The notes: generated by a model from the letters alone, not told the origin. A DNA stretch of 33,743 nucleotides from Perkinsus olseni (GCA_013115125.1 JABANN010000384.1:1-33743), one strand, 5' to 3'; counted from the first letter of the stretch, positions 19,246 through 29,428 are shown. Numbers and translations: made by a program.

Positions 19246-21256
19246 TTAGAAGTACTGGCAACCAGTATGCTTCATCACTTGTCGAGCGCAGTATCTGAAA
19301 TGATGGCCAATGCTACCCGCAAGCGCGGACAGGTCTGCGTACATGCCCTCCTCGACACCATCCATAATCATTTGTCTCGTGATCGAGTGCCATGCATTGG
19401 ACCGAGAACCTGCATAGGGAGGCACCAATGAGCCCAACCAGCAAACCTCGCGTGGAGCAACAACTCGAGGGAAGGGAAAAGCTCTCCGGGACACATAAAC
19501 TTGTAACTCAATTACCGTCATCAGGAAGCACCTCGCTTGAATCGTCGTCACTCAGGCTCGAGAGTGAGCTCTCGACCGGGGATGGAACACTACGTGGGGT
19601 TAGATCGCGGGCCAGTAACCTACCGCCAAGACCCCGTACAGACCATGCAGGCATCAGCAGCCCTTCTTACCTGGCGTAGATCGCAGCAATGAAGCCACCG
19701 ACAAATCCGTCTCCAGCGCCGATGTCGTCAGAGATGGCCAGGGGATCGAGATCCCGAACGGTGTGAGCGAACGCATCGCAAGTATCCGTCAGATTGCTAC
19801 AACATATAACCGGGTCGGGACCTGCGGTAAAAAAATCACCCCCTTCCTCGACGGCCGATACGCCCACCTTGAGTCATGATGGCCCAAGCCCCGGGCTTCA
19901 TGAAAGCTGACACAGCCTCAGCGATCTCACGCGGACTCATTTTAGATATTCCCGCGATACCTGACCAAGATGAAGATAATGCCAACGCGGATGGGAGCTG
20001 TAGAGTGCTCACCGAGATGCTCGGCGAACGCCGTGAACTCCACCTCGTTGCCGAAAACAACGTCACAAGCATGTTTTGCCATGTACGTCTGCAGAGAGTG
20101 GGAGTGCTGTGGGGACGCGAGGGAGGACTAGACTTACGAAATCATCGTTCTTGCAGGCCCAGGCAGCACTGAGACCAGCAAACAACTTCGTGTAACCAGA
20201 TTTGATCTGGGGATGGTTAGGAATGTATCTAACAGCAACATGCTTGCGACTCCGACTCCACAGGAGTTGGTGGAAGTATGGTACGTACTCTCTGCATGCA
20301 TATCCGTCCCCACAAGCGTAAAACGCAGTCGTATACAATATCCTGCAATCGGTGGGAATGCCCCTATCAGGGCCGGCTCGGAAATCTGGAGCCACTCCCA
20401 AATCCGTGATCATCGTCCCTGAAAAGAAGGAAAGAAAATTACAAATCTTAGCGGAGCGAAGTTCCTTCTACGTTTCTTATCCTTGAGAAGCGCACAGCAC
20501 TTTCCAGTGCGGCCGCCAGGGAACACCTACCAACAGCCAGGGGCGTTTCCGAGGAGCCCGCCGACTGAGGTTGAGGTTGATTACCTCAAAGTCCGTCTCA
20601 AGGCCAGCCTCGGCGCAGGCTTCTCGCAATACGTTGCCATATTCATCATCGCCGACACTACCGACGATCCGAACCGACGTGTTGGCGAAGCTCACATCCT
20701 GAGAAACACTAGCGCTCGCCCAGGTGATCGATTTGATGAGCACTCCTTACATTGTATTCCGGATCGGTCTCGTGGCGGTCGAACCACCACTTAACGCCTC
20801 TCAAGGAGTTCATCGCCTGCCCTCCCGCAATGCGCTGAGATCGAGCAACAAAGATACTCCACGGTTCCCACAGACGACCGAAAGCAGCCTTACATGCACT
20901 GTCAATTCCCCGTCTCCCAACATTCGCGCAAACAGCTTCTTGTCTTCGTCACTTCCTGAATAACAAAGAACAATCATAAGTAAAAGACGGATGGAGAACG
21001 GGAAATTGCGGGAAAAAATAATACCATCCGTGAGCCTCTGAGTGTTGACTTTCAAACCGAAGCCATTGGCATCATCAACAGTAGCCACCAAATCCAATAT
21101 AGGGTGGTCGTATGATACAACGCTGAAGCTCTCAGCAGCAACACCCAAGGGACAAGGACAAGGACACGCAGCGTTGGTCGTCATAGGAGTCGAAGTCCTT
21201 GCCAATAACGATGTTGATGATGACACATCGTCGGTGGCCGCGGCAGATTCAGCCAT
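19246..21256 (-). CDS. ADK: Adenosine kinase (pfkB family), 11 exons
   Basis: Phosphorylates adenosine to AMP in purine salvage. Exons: 21256-21025, 20955-20894, 20834-20751, 20698-20585, 20526-20472, 20418-20138, 20088-20013, 19960-19868, 19821-19671, 19409-19317, 19294-19246; 429 aa. All introns are GT-AG and in phase. Motifs in order: DHPILDLVATVDD (substrate side), RIAGGQAMNSLR (pfkB signature 1, Gly pair), VRIVGSVGDDEYG, GGRTGKCCALLKDKKR joined to TMITDLG, the SRKHVAVRYIPNHPQ region, DVVFGNEVEF, WAIMTQGPDPVICC, and ISDDIGAGDGFVGGF with catalytic Asp about 370. The tail VRACGYCARQ then VMKHTGC fits the family end. The last join uses a 22-nt intron (19316-19295) and is less certain; a frame using a later acceptor inside exon 10 is possible. 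A second first exon lies upstream. Confidence 0.85.
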
Positions 21257-21546
21257 ACTACGGAGGGGCTTAGGAAAGAAGGGCTGACACCGCGATAGTA
21301 GTGAAACCAGTAATAATAATGAGAAACAATCCCTATTGAAAAGTTGCCATTTTTAGGTCATCAAGCAGCTCTACGTGTCAGCCCGACAACCAGCCCCTAC
21401 CATAGCAGACCAGAATTACCGCGCGCCACGAAATTCACACCCTGTCCCTTGGGTGATGCTGCTGCTCATATTCCAATGCCGGGCTGACACGAGAGCCCCC
21501 CACAAACGACAGCGAAAATTCCGAAACGAGCCTCGCGCCACCCCAC

Positions 21547-21805
21547 CCTTCGCAAGCCGCTGCGTCGCCGGTTCAAGTCCATACGTCTCGAAGTCGTCGA
21601 TGGTCGCCACGAGGTCCAGCAGAGGGTGGCAGAGCCCCACAATGCTGGCGAACTCGTTAGACAGACCATCAAGGTGCTGCCGGGCCGACGAAGCATCCTC
21701 CGACTCATCGAAGGTGCTCAAGGTGGCGGACGACGAATAATCGTGGTCACACGACCCGTCGGCCACGACGACGGCTGGACTTGACGACGAGGCGACTATC
21801 GCCAT
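21547..21805 (-). CDS. Second, duplicated adenosine kinase first exon
   Basis: The ATG at 21805 (MAIVASSSSPAVVVADG) opens 86 codons ending HPLLDLVATIDDFETYGLEP then ATQRLAKG. This parallels the adenosine kinase first exon (HPILDLVATVDD...NTQRLTDG). It ends at AAG-G followed by GTGGGG, the same phase as the exon at 21025. It could therefore splice straight to the exon at 20955 and give an isoform with a different N-terminus. No other adenosine kinase exon lies between it and 21256. It is either an alternative first exon with its own promoter, or the remnant of a tandem duplication. Confidence 0.6.
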
Positions 21806-21927
21806 ATGGGTAAAGGAGGAAAATTGCTACAGGAAAGAACATGAAAGATCATGCGGGGCTTGCAACGATGTGAGAGGAGCTGAACGCAAAAATAATAGGA
21901 GGACTTTGTCAAATAGTAAAATAGTAA

Positions 21928-22442
21928 TCAACCGAGATTGTGTTCTCGTTTAAGCCGTTCGATCTCTTCTTTCTGTCCCTCGGCATCAAGTTTCTTCTGG
22001 AGGCGAGTCGGGCTATAGTACAGGCATACCAGGTATCGACCTGATCACCATTATCAATACCACACCAATCGCAACTCCTGATCAATGACGTCCTACCGGC
22101 AACATTGAAGCCACTAAGGTGATCGACTGCGTTCTTAGCGTCATAGATGTCATCGTAAATAACGAAGGCCGTACCCTGCAACGATCACGGGGTGCCGAGT
22201 CGTCAAAAACACCGCTGCTGCTGTTGTTTGTATTACCTTCGTGCCGGGAGCATTCCCCTTCCTTATCTGCCGGATCGACCCGAACTTGCCAAAGACATCA
22301 TACAGTTCATCTGGCTTGATCTTGTACGGTAGATTCCGTACCTGCAGGAGAAGCGCTAAGATACGCCCTAGGTTGAAGCTCGACCTACATAGATGATCCT
22401 GTTCACCTCGGGAGGTAGCCGTACTCGACCGCGAGCAGCCAT
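21928..22442 (-). CDS. SF3B6: SF3B6 / p14, branch-site RRM protein of U2 snRNP
   Basis: Four exons (22442-22389, 22341-22237, 22175-22097, 22040-21928) with GT-AG introns of 47, 61 and 56 nt encode 116 aa. The protein is a single RRM, nearly co-linear with animal p14: [19 protein letters not shown] (RNP2), [34 protein letters not shown] (RNP1), [18 protein letters not shown], then a helical tail [13 protein letters not shown]. In SF3b, p14 contacts SF3B1 and sits near the branch adenosine; the RNP2 tyrosine corresponding to human Tyr22 is Tyr18 here. It acts in the nucleus in pre-mRNA splicing. It lies just upstream of the adenosine kinase first exons on the same strand. Confidence 0.93.
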
Positions 22443-22705
22443 CGATGACAAGCGATAAAATGCTGCTGAAAAGTCATCAACGACCCCGCACCTCCAACCA
22501 AAGGCTAAGTAAGGATGTCCAAGATGCTCACGCTTTTATCTACACGCACAACGTATTCCCAGATAGGAGAGGGAGGGTCGACTGACCACGCAACAGGCAG
22601 GCCCAGGCACCGGTACTACGGCGGCGACCGAGATCTGCGTCATGCGGTAGATGACATCACCATCAAATTACGAGGAGTCCAGCAAGGGTAGCCGGCCTCA
22701 GTCGA

Positions 22706-23030
22706 TCATCTATTCACCATAGCATGGACGAAGTCAGGTCCAGTGGTTAGAATGTAAGAATGTTTGGGGAAGCGAGGACCTCCTAAGGAGCCACCAGCAG
22801 GGGACTTGATCTCAATGAAAGGCGGTGAATGGGCACTCGAGTGGTAGTAGCTTTCACCAAGCAACTTTCGCAGGCTTGTCGTACAACCGATATGAGGCAT
22901 CAGCAGCAGCATCAGGCGATACCCTCACCCCTCGAGGGATGACATCGAGTAGAGGGGCATCGAGGATGGGTGGTAGACGTGGATGAGGGAGGGGCTTCCC
23001 AGCCACCAGACCGAAGGCTGCCGTAGTAAC
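22706..23030 (-). CDS. Possible spliced coding segment, unrecognised
   Basis: Two protein-like blocks on the minus strand: GKPLPHPRLPPILDAPLLDV (up to about 22945) and GESYYHSSAHSPPFIEIKSP (about 22865-22800), the latter running on to a stop at 22706. They could be joined in phase by an intron opening at GTGAGG near 22940, but the acceptor is weak and no start or upstream exon is placed. The adjoining region up to 23498 shows nothing else convincing. Function unknown; this may be chance. Confidence 0.25.
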
Positions 23031-23498
23031 AGCAGTAGTATCATGCGGTTAGACTACCACTGTTGGTTGTGGCAAAGTGGAGGGTCGGGTGCCCACCAAA
23101 ACTGAGGGGGCAGCACCGTGGCAGCTAGGGTCAAGACGGGAAGCGGGGAAATGTTGGTAGTAGTATCATTATTATCGTCAATGGTAACAACAGTATATCA
23201 GAGAAGAAGAGACAGTCTTGTTGAAGTGGCTGTTGACAGAGCAGTGGCAACAGGCACCGGAAAGCAGACAAACACGAGTCGGTACAGCAAGGGGCGAAGA
23301 GTGGTCAGTCATCTTTGCAGATACCTGAAACATCGACCAACTCATCTACATAAACAGCAGCCACCATCGTCTTACAGAGACCACTTTAAGGAGTGTTGAC
23401 ACCAGAAGAAGCAAGAGGGGAGATTGGGTTAGGGCCGCCAAAACGTCCGCCACGACGCAGGGCCGGAATGCTCGGACGCTCGGGCTCTTTCTTGTCCT

Positions 23499-24674
23499 CT
23501 AAAAGTAGCGACAGTTCCCTTTATCGGCCGAGAGGCGCCCAAGACGACTACCTTCTAATTCAACCCACACCTCATCGTCGTTTTTGAGCTGTTCACAAAT
23601 TTTAGCTCCCATATCAAGATAAGTGCCGTCCTCGAAACGGACTCCTGAAAACGACGGCCTCAAAGGACCACCCCTCCCCTACCCACAAACCTGAAGGAGT
23701 TCCGGAACGGATGGTAGAGCCACGCTTGCTGTAGACCGGGCAATAACGAGCAATCCCCATGTTGGCTGAGGAAAAAAAGATACTCCACTACTGCGACGGT
23801 GGAGGGCCTCACCAAGCCATCTGATATGTTGACTGCCCGGACCACAACGAATGACGAAGCTTCTGTCACGAACGTGGACCTAGGCAGCAGAAAGACGACA
23901 AAATCGATCAAAAGAGGCGAGTGAAAATCATCTCACCAAAAGCCTCATGTTATCTTCTTCCACTTTCGCAGAAGTCCGGGGGCTCTCGGAAGGCGAGCAG
24001 TCAGTAGTGCTTGCGTGGGAGTCATCTATGGCGGTGGTAGTGCTGACCTGTGGGGCTAACGACATTGCTGTGAAGGGAGAGGGGGAAAGCAATCGGGATA
24101 TTAGCTGATGATGGTAACACAGCAGAACCCAGAAGCAGGAAGCACAACACGGCATGGACTGCGAAACTGACCTCACTTCCTCGAACACTCTTTAATGGAG
24201 CAATCATGCTGCCATGGCCATCACCACTGGACTTCTTCTCGGAAGCCCTACCACTGCAGCTGGCGCTACAACCAAGATCATCAGGCATCAGCTCGATATC
24301 ACCATGCCTTATCTCCTGACTCTTACAGACACTATGAGGCATAGATCACCTTCATTGACCTCGTCGTCTGAGGCACGGGAGGCTCGTCCCGGTAAGACGT
24401 CCCGGCGACTCCGGCAGCGAGAGCCAACTTGAGCACAGCAGATAGTGCATCACCACCGGCAGCCCAAAGACGTCGAAGGCACAAAGACCAGAGCCCCGAC
24501 TTGCCTTCCACCTGAAGAGGACAATTTGTGTGACAAAGAAGTCCAGCACGAGAACTGACCGGTCGCAACGACCACGACGACGCGCGACCGTCTTCATTAC
24601 CACGGAATTTGACTACCTTCACGTCACACCGGTTCCCAGCAGAAGGGAGCGTCACTGGACGCAGCAGCAGGCAT
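23499..24674 (-). CDS. Unrecognised seven-exon protein, 249 aa
   Basis: Exons 24674-24630, 24511-24350, 24315-24172, 24047-23937, 23879-23813, 23765-23691, 23644-23499; introns 118, 34, 124, 57, 47 and 46 nt, all GT-AG, phases closing throughout. The N-terminal half is low complexity (LKLALAAGVAGTSY, SGRASEKKSSGDGHG, DCSPSESPRTSAKVEEDN). The C-terminal ~110 residues look like a compact domain: RSFVIRCGPGSQHIRWLANM, IARYCPVYSKRGSTIRSGTP, GVRFEDGTYLDMGAKICEQL, DEVWVELEGS. That domain resembles a ubiquitin- or doublecortin-like beta-grasp layout by eye only; I cannot name it. No signal peptide or membrane segment. The first two exons are less certain than the last four. Confidence 0.6.
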
Positions 24675-25068
24675 TATAGCGATGGTCCTCCAATCAGTCG
24701 ACCGGTCGCGGGCTGGTCGTTCACGATGACCCACAGAGCTCGCGCAAACCCGGAAAATAAGTTAGGTAAATTACGGTAGACGACCATGTTAAAGAAAGCC
24801 TTCAAACGGACGGCTTTCTCAGCACGCTTGAATGGTCCGAAGCTGCCGATCATAGAGGATGAGTAGACACAAGGGATGGTTTAATGCAAAGCGCTTCGCT
24901 CCGCCGTTTCCCGACACTGATCATCACAACCACAAGCTGGTGCGGATGAAAATCTCGCTACGCCATTCTAATCGATGTACTTAGCTCACTTTGCAAACAA
25001 GGCGACAGTATTAGCGTCACGCTACGCCGTCAGGCAGGCAAACATAGACACTTCCGCACACACAAGAG
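24675..25068. other. Intergenic, no gene seen
   Basis: Upstream flank of the seven-exon gene and downstream flank of the COPI-associated-like gene. A pair of ccgtccgtttgaaggc-type sequences (24800-24830) and a gcgcttcgctccgcc block near 24890 are the only notable strings. Confidence 0.4.
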
Positions 25069-25983
25069 TTAAGCTAACTGGACCGGTCTATGGCCCTCGC
25101 TGGTGTCACCGTCATTGGCCTTGAAGTAGAGGGAGATACTGAGGAGGCCTAGCATGGCCATATAAACGCCGACGACGACGTACAGGAAGGTCAGGTGCAT
25201 CAGAGCTATCGAGGCCTGACGGAAAATCAGAGCTACGATAATTGGGAATCTAAGGTCGACCATAGCACATGACAAAATCTCATCCTTACCTGGAACACGT
25301 AAAAGAAGCCTCTACCCCAAAGCTGAGTGAGGAAATGGGCGTACTCGTGTATTTTCTGTTGGACTTCGTACCTGCTGGGAAGACGTCTTAGAGTACGACC
25401 GAGCTCGAGGACTTGTGAAGATATTTGGGGTCGGCTTCCAGTAGGCACGTAACAACACCGAATACAGTCTGATAGGCATTCAGTAGGTAGATGACGGGAG
25501 CATGTATCGCCTGTGCTGGTGACAGGACCTGGTGACACGGGTGTTGTGAGGTGGGGCGAGCCTCCCTCCCCCTACGTTAAGGGCGCCGGTGATCGTGACA
25601 GCAAGGCCTCCAAGGAATGCTAGTAGCCTCAGACTGTCGGGTCCAGCATGAATGTAGTCGTCAATCGCGTTGGCTGCGGCAGAGACACGATCGCTGAGAA
25701 CAACAACGGCCCGGTAATTCAGACTAAGCGCTATTAATAGGGCCTGCCTGGCTGCTCTGAAGCCTCTAGTGGCCATCTCACTAGCAAAGACCGAGCCGAT
25801 CAAAGGTTGATTAACTTGCACCTGAGACTGATGGCGATGCTGTCGCATGCAGAGTGTCCGACGCACCTCATCATCATCATGAGGGGTATCGTGGTGGGAG
25901 GCCACCGGTTTTGAAGCCATGGAGATCATGGACAGCGGTATGGGAGAAGACACGGTGTAGGGGCTCTCGTTCACTCTTGGCAT
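25069..25983 (-). CDS. COPI-associated-like four-span membrane protein, 250 aa
   Basis: Four exons: 25983-25576, 25528-25413, 25371-25290, 25215-25069; introns 47, 41 and 74 nt, GT-AG, in phase. The N-terminal ~110 residues are soluble (MPRVNESPYTVSSPIPLS; His/Asp-rich DTPHDDDEV). Four hydrophobic spans follow: LRLLAFLGGLAVTITGALN; PVIYLLNAYQTVFGVVTCLL; the GRGFFYVFQASIAL stretch; LTFLYVVVGVYMAMLGLLS ending LYFKAND. The order, including a GRG-F-Y motif before the third span, matches the COPI_assoc family (Pfam PF08507), whose members are Golgi/endosomal tetraspan proteins. Assignment is by pattern, not alignment. The first intron has an alternative acceptor 18 nt further on, in the same frame. 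Confidence 0.6.
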
Positions 25984-27541
25984 GGTAGGGCACTACGAAG
26001 CCTCAGGGGATCCCGTGGTGGCCTCCTCGTAACGCAACTCACCGCTTCGACACGTCTGGGTTAAGAATATCGACGTGGAAGCTTCGCGCCGGTGACACGT
26101 CCATAGTCCCGACTGAAGCGCCCGACTCAACGACGTTCTAAGTTAGGTCTGCAACAGTCAGCTCATGCGAGATTTCAGAATGTCGTCTCTCGGAGAGCTG
26201 ACGATGATGGCTGTAGTGCCTACTTTGCCGGTGACACTTCTATAGCCCTGATGCATGGCGTTCAAAGTTAGAACTGCAACAGGCAGCTGATATTAAATTT
26301 CTGAGTAGTGTCTTCCCGAGAGCTGACGATGATGCCGGCAATGCCCAATTGACCGCGGTAGGGATGATTTCAACATTTAGAAGTGTCTTTCGGTCACCGG
26401 TCAAGATCAGGTCGATCATCAGATGTGCGGGCAGGGTTGGTCACAGCCGAGCTCATGCCGTGGGTACGATCTGATGGAAGGGCCGTAGAAGAGCGAAACA
26501 TGTCGAACCGTCATGGGGTGCTAAAACACTCCGTCCGTGAGATCGCTCCTTCGCCGATCGGTTGCGTTAACGATAACCTTTCAATTGTGATTCATGGGCC
26601 ACTACGCTGCTGGTCACGGGCAGTGAATTGTACAGCTGTGAGGCAAGGAAGGGGATACTGACTTCGCCTTGAACCGTGGAACACCAGCAGCAGCATCATC
26701 ATCATACACTGATCGGCTCGCTGAACACTAATTGACGAACCGAGCAGAAGTTGACAATATGAGAACGGCGATCTCACGTGGCGCGAGAATGGCGGTAGAA
26801 GTATCACATTATAATAATACAGTCTACAACGAGATGAATCCTCCGACCTGCAAACGTGAGACCGCTCGACTACGTGGCAGCATCCCCAGCTGGCGCTGTC
26901 GAGAATCGAGGCAGCGCTCAGCCCTTCAACGCTGAGTCAATCGCTCGACCGCAGTTCTCGCGCATCGTGCTATACTGACCTCAGTTGCACACGTCGAAGT
27001 TTCTTCGTGACAGACTGCAAATTAACAAGAACGTTTTGTGACCGGGAAAGTAACTTCTCAGTCATAGAATGCAACTTCCCCACGATAAGACAGCTGCTAA
27101 ACCCATTACACACAGCATGTTGAGTAGCGACCACTCAATCGTCATCTGCCCGAGTGTCTCGTGTTTCATACCCACTAACCTTCCTGTCCGAATACTGCTT
27201 GACACCGTATTGCCAACAAGATTACCCCCGTCAATGACGACGAATATTGAGGGAAAACACAAGACAAATTGAAAGATGGAGAGAAATTCCCGTCCAAATA
27301 GGACGCAGATCGAACAACTAGAGCAAGGTCTTGCGGTTTTAAAGCCGATCGTGAACATGCGAGTAGAGGCTCTCCTAGAGAGCTTGATCGGCTGGGTGGT
27401 ATGCCGTCCAAAACTACTCACGAAAACAGTGGTATGTGGTTGTGTCAAGCACAACTTCGGTAGTAAAAGAGGTACATAACGTAATAATGTCCATGAAAGA
27501 TTCTTGGGCAAATTACGGTAACAAATAGCAGTGCTTATCGA
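25984..27541. other. Intergenic; one small candidate ORF and a repeat
   Basis: Contains the imperfect tandem repeat at 26087-26346 (separate entry). A 67-codon plus-strand ORF at 27276-27479 (MERNSRPNRTQIEQLEQGLA, helical) starts at ATG but overlaps an equally long minus frame with hydrophobic stretches (27062-27511, TTG start). I cannot decide between them, and both may be chance. No RNA gene seen. Confidence 0.4.
26087..26346. repeat. Two-copy imperfect tandem repeat, ~120-140 bp
   Basis: gccggtgacac begins copies at 26087 and 26227. Shared blocks in order: ccatagtcc/ctatagccc, cgttc[t/a]aa[g]ttag, tgcaaca[g]cagct, then gtc-tc-gagagctgacgatgatg and a closing tgccc/tgccta. Copies differ by several indels, so the duplication is not recent. 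Confidence 0.7.
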
Positions 27542-29428
27542 TTAATCGCACTGGCAAGGAAGGTTAGTTGACGAGCAAACGCTGGGAGTTGACCAATATT
27601 TGCAGTAACTTCCTTCGTAGGTGGAGTTACAGAAAGCATCACATTTCAAGACCGACGGCTCCGAAGTGGTGAAGCTCATGGTGGGAGAGGCGGTCGACGG
27701 CGGCGGATGGGCTGTAGTCTGCCCGCATGAACAGAGAATATCAGTACCCGAGCAAATACTGGGAACTTGCCAGTACTTGCAGAAGCTACCACTACTCATC
27801 TGGTCGCAATAAGCATCACATGTAGCATTTTCGATGGTGGTCGTTCTCACATCAGTGGTCGTACTGGCACCGGTGGTCGTGGAAGATGGAGTCGACGTTC
27901 TCACCGCGGGGGTAGTCGATGTGACAGGCGCCTCGCACGAACAAGGAATGTCGGTCCCCGAACAGACTTGAGGGTAAAGCCAAGTCTTGCAGTAACTGCC
28001 CTTATAGAACGAGTCACACATGGCATTAGCAGCCCTACAGTCACCGGGACTGGTCGTGGAAGTAGTAGACGGTGCGCGATTAGTGCTAGGGGCAGAGGTG
28101 GTACTGGTAGTGCGGGTACATGTGGACCTTTCAGCGGTAGTAGTGCTGGTGCTAGTAGTGCAACTGATAGTGGTAGTAGAGCGCATAGTACTGGTAGTCG
28201 TGCTAGTGGTAGTAGAGGGCGTAGTACTAGTAGTCGTGCTAGTGGTAGTAGAGGGCGTAGTACTAGTAGTCGTGCTAGTGGTAGTAGAGGGCGTAGTACT
28301 GGTAGTCGTGCTAGTGGTAGTAGAAGTACTAGTAGTAGAGGGGGTGGTACTAGAGGTAGTGGTAGTAGTCCTGGTAGTAGAAGCAGCGGTGGTAGTTGAA
28401 GGAGTGGTAGTAGTCAAGGGATCACAGTGAATCTCGGGGCATTGCATATCCCTATTAGCCCAGTGAACAAATCTTTCACCATCAAAATCCCATACAAGCA
28501 ACTTGCCACTGTAGTCCATTTCCAATGCTCCACTGCCGGCATTGACGATTTGATTTCTATCATGACCGGCACCGCAACCACCAGCGATGATGATGGGCTC
28601 ATTGCAAGGTGAGTTAACACAGTCCTTGTACACTGAGTTATCAGAGGTCCTGTAGTAGATGAAATCTTCAGTAACATCCGCAACGTCGAAGCCCAGTCGG
28701 CCATTGACGAGGAAATCGTAGACGAACTTTCGCTCACTTTTACCAGGAGTCCACCTCACGATATGTCCACCTTCAGACGACCCTTGAAGGATGTACAATT
28801 CACCGTTGGCGAACTTGACTCCTTCTGGGTGATCAAGATGAGTGGCATCATCAGCAGGACGACCATCAGGATTACCGGCGACCATCTTCCGAGGATAGCC
28901 GGGGGAAGTCGGGTCGAAGCGGTACACTTGATTCATCTTCCTGTCAGTTACATACAAGAACTTGGCGGAGGTATCGAAAACGAGGCCCCTCCACTCGTGA
29001 TTATCGTCGGCCTTCTGAATGATGACGAAGTCTCCTTCGAGAGGTGATCGGCGATTGCCGGGGGTACCATACATACGCACCTCGTTGCTGACAATGGCAA
29101 ATACGTAAGTAGAACCGTAGGAGGAATAAACATCAATAGACGAGGCATCAGCGACGAAGATTTCTTCGGTCTTGTCCAGAGTGTAGGGGATCCTCCAGAC
29201 CTTATGCGATCCGGTGGATTTCTCCTCGCCAGCGATATACCAATATCCGAAGTTATCGAATGTGTAGTCCACCATATTTATTCCACCAGACGGCAGGAAG
29301 TTTCCACCGAGGAACTCCGACGAGTAGATGTCGTCTGCAGCGTGACTGCTACACCAGTCTGACTCCGACAACGCTTTGGTAGTCGAAACAAATAGGAACG
29401 CAAGAAGAACAGAGGTCGGGAGGAACAT
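27542..29428 (-). CDS. Secreted mucin-like protein with propeller-like and Cys-module domains, 628 aa
   Basis: The frame is open 12 codons further up from a TTG; the first ATG (29428) starts a signal peptide (MFLPTSVLLAFLFVSTTKAL). Residues ~25-330 form repeated strand-rich units typical of an NHL/SMP30-like beta-propeller (WRGLVFDTSAKFLYVTDR, YRFDPTSPGYPRKMVAGN, DHPEGVKFANGELYI, GALEMDYSGKLLVWDF). A Thr/Ser linker of more than 100 residues follows (units of PSTTTSTTTSTT), probably O-glycosylated. Three cysteine modules end the protein, separated by further Thr/Ser stretches, with the pattern C-x3-C-x8-YCK-x-W-x5-CS-x-T-[DN]-x2-C-x-C (the first module varies at its start). No membrane anchor follows, so it should be released. 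The modules might bind glycan or another protein (inference). Single exon. Confidence 0.8.
   Translation of the reverse strand: MFLPTSVLLAFLFVSTTKALSESDWCSSHAADDIYSSEFLGGNFLPSGGINMVDYTFDNFGYWYIAGEEKSTGSHKVWRIPYTLDKTEEIFVADASSIDVYSSYGSTYVFAIVSNEVRMYGTPGNRRSPLEGDFVIIQKADDNHEWRGLVFDTSAKFLYVTDRKMNQVYRFDPTSPGYPRKMVAGNPDGRPADDATHLDHPEGVKFANGELYILQGSSEGGHIVRWTPGKSERKFVYDFLVNGRLGFDVADVTEDFIYYRTSDNSVYKDCVNSPCNEPIIIAGGCGAGHDRNQIVNAGSGALEMDYSGKLLVWDFDGERFVHWANRDMQCPEIHCDPLTTTTPSTTTAASTTRTTTTTSSTTPSTTSTSTTTSTTTSTTPSTTTSTTTSTTPSTTTSTTTSTTPSTTTSTTTSTMRSTTTISCTTSTSTTTAERSTCTRTTSTTSAPSTNRAPSTTSTTSPGDCRAANAMCDSFYKGSYCKTWLYPQVCSGTDIPCSCEAPVTSTTPAVRTSTPSSTTTGASTTTDVRTTTIENATCDAYCDQMSSGSFCKYWQVPSICSGTDILCSCGQTTAHPPPSTASPTMSFTTSEPSVLKCDAFCNSTYEGSYCKYWSTPSVCSSTNLPCQCD
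28185..28328. repeat. 36-bp coding minisatellite, about four copies
   Basis: Unit gcgtagtactagtagtcg plus 18 more bases, repeated about four times inside the secreted gene. It encodes a 12-residue Thr/Ser/Pro unit on the minus strand and is flanked by degenerate gtagtg-type repeats from 28130 to 28400. Multiples of three preserve the frame, so length variants would still be coding. Confidence 0.85.

Noticed and set aside
19822-19867. Apparent one-base shift after MTQG in adenosine kinase
   Set aside because: A 46-nt GT-AG intron explains it and yields TQGPDPV, as in the family.
20565-20584. A 20-nt intron (GTAATC to CCTCAG) in adenosine kinase exon 4/5
   Set aside because: A normal 58-nt intron ending at TTGGTAG (20527) gives a much better kinase sequence (RTGKCCALLKD joined to TMITDLG) and closes all phases.
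21416-21546. Continuation of the distal adenosine kinase exon past its donor
   Set aside because: Sequence after AAG-G turns Arg/Ser-rich and non-homologous; the donor position matches the proximal exon's phase.
21560-21580. tRNA-like B box (cggttcaagtcc)
   Set aside because: Lies inside a coding exon, with no cloverleaf around it; no tRNA supported anywhere in the window.
28020-28430. Long Val/Leu-rich and Ser/Gly-rich frames on the plus strand
   Set aside because: They are mirror readings of the Thr/Ser repeat in the mucin-like gene on the minus strand.
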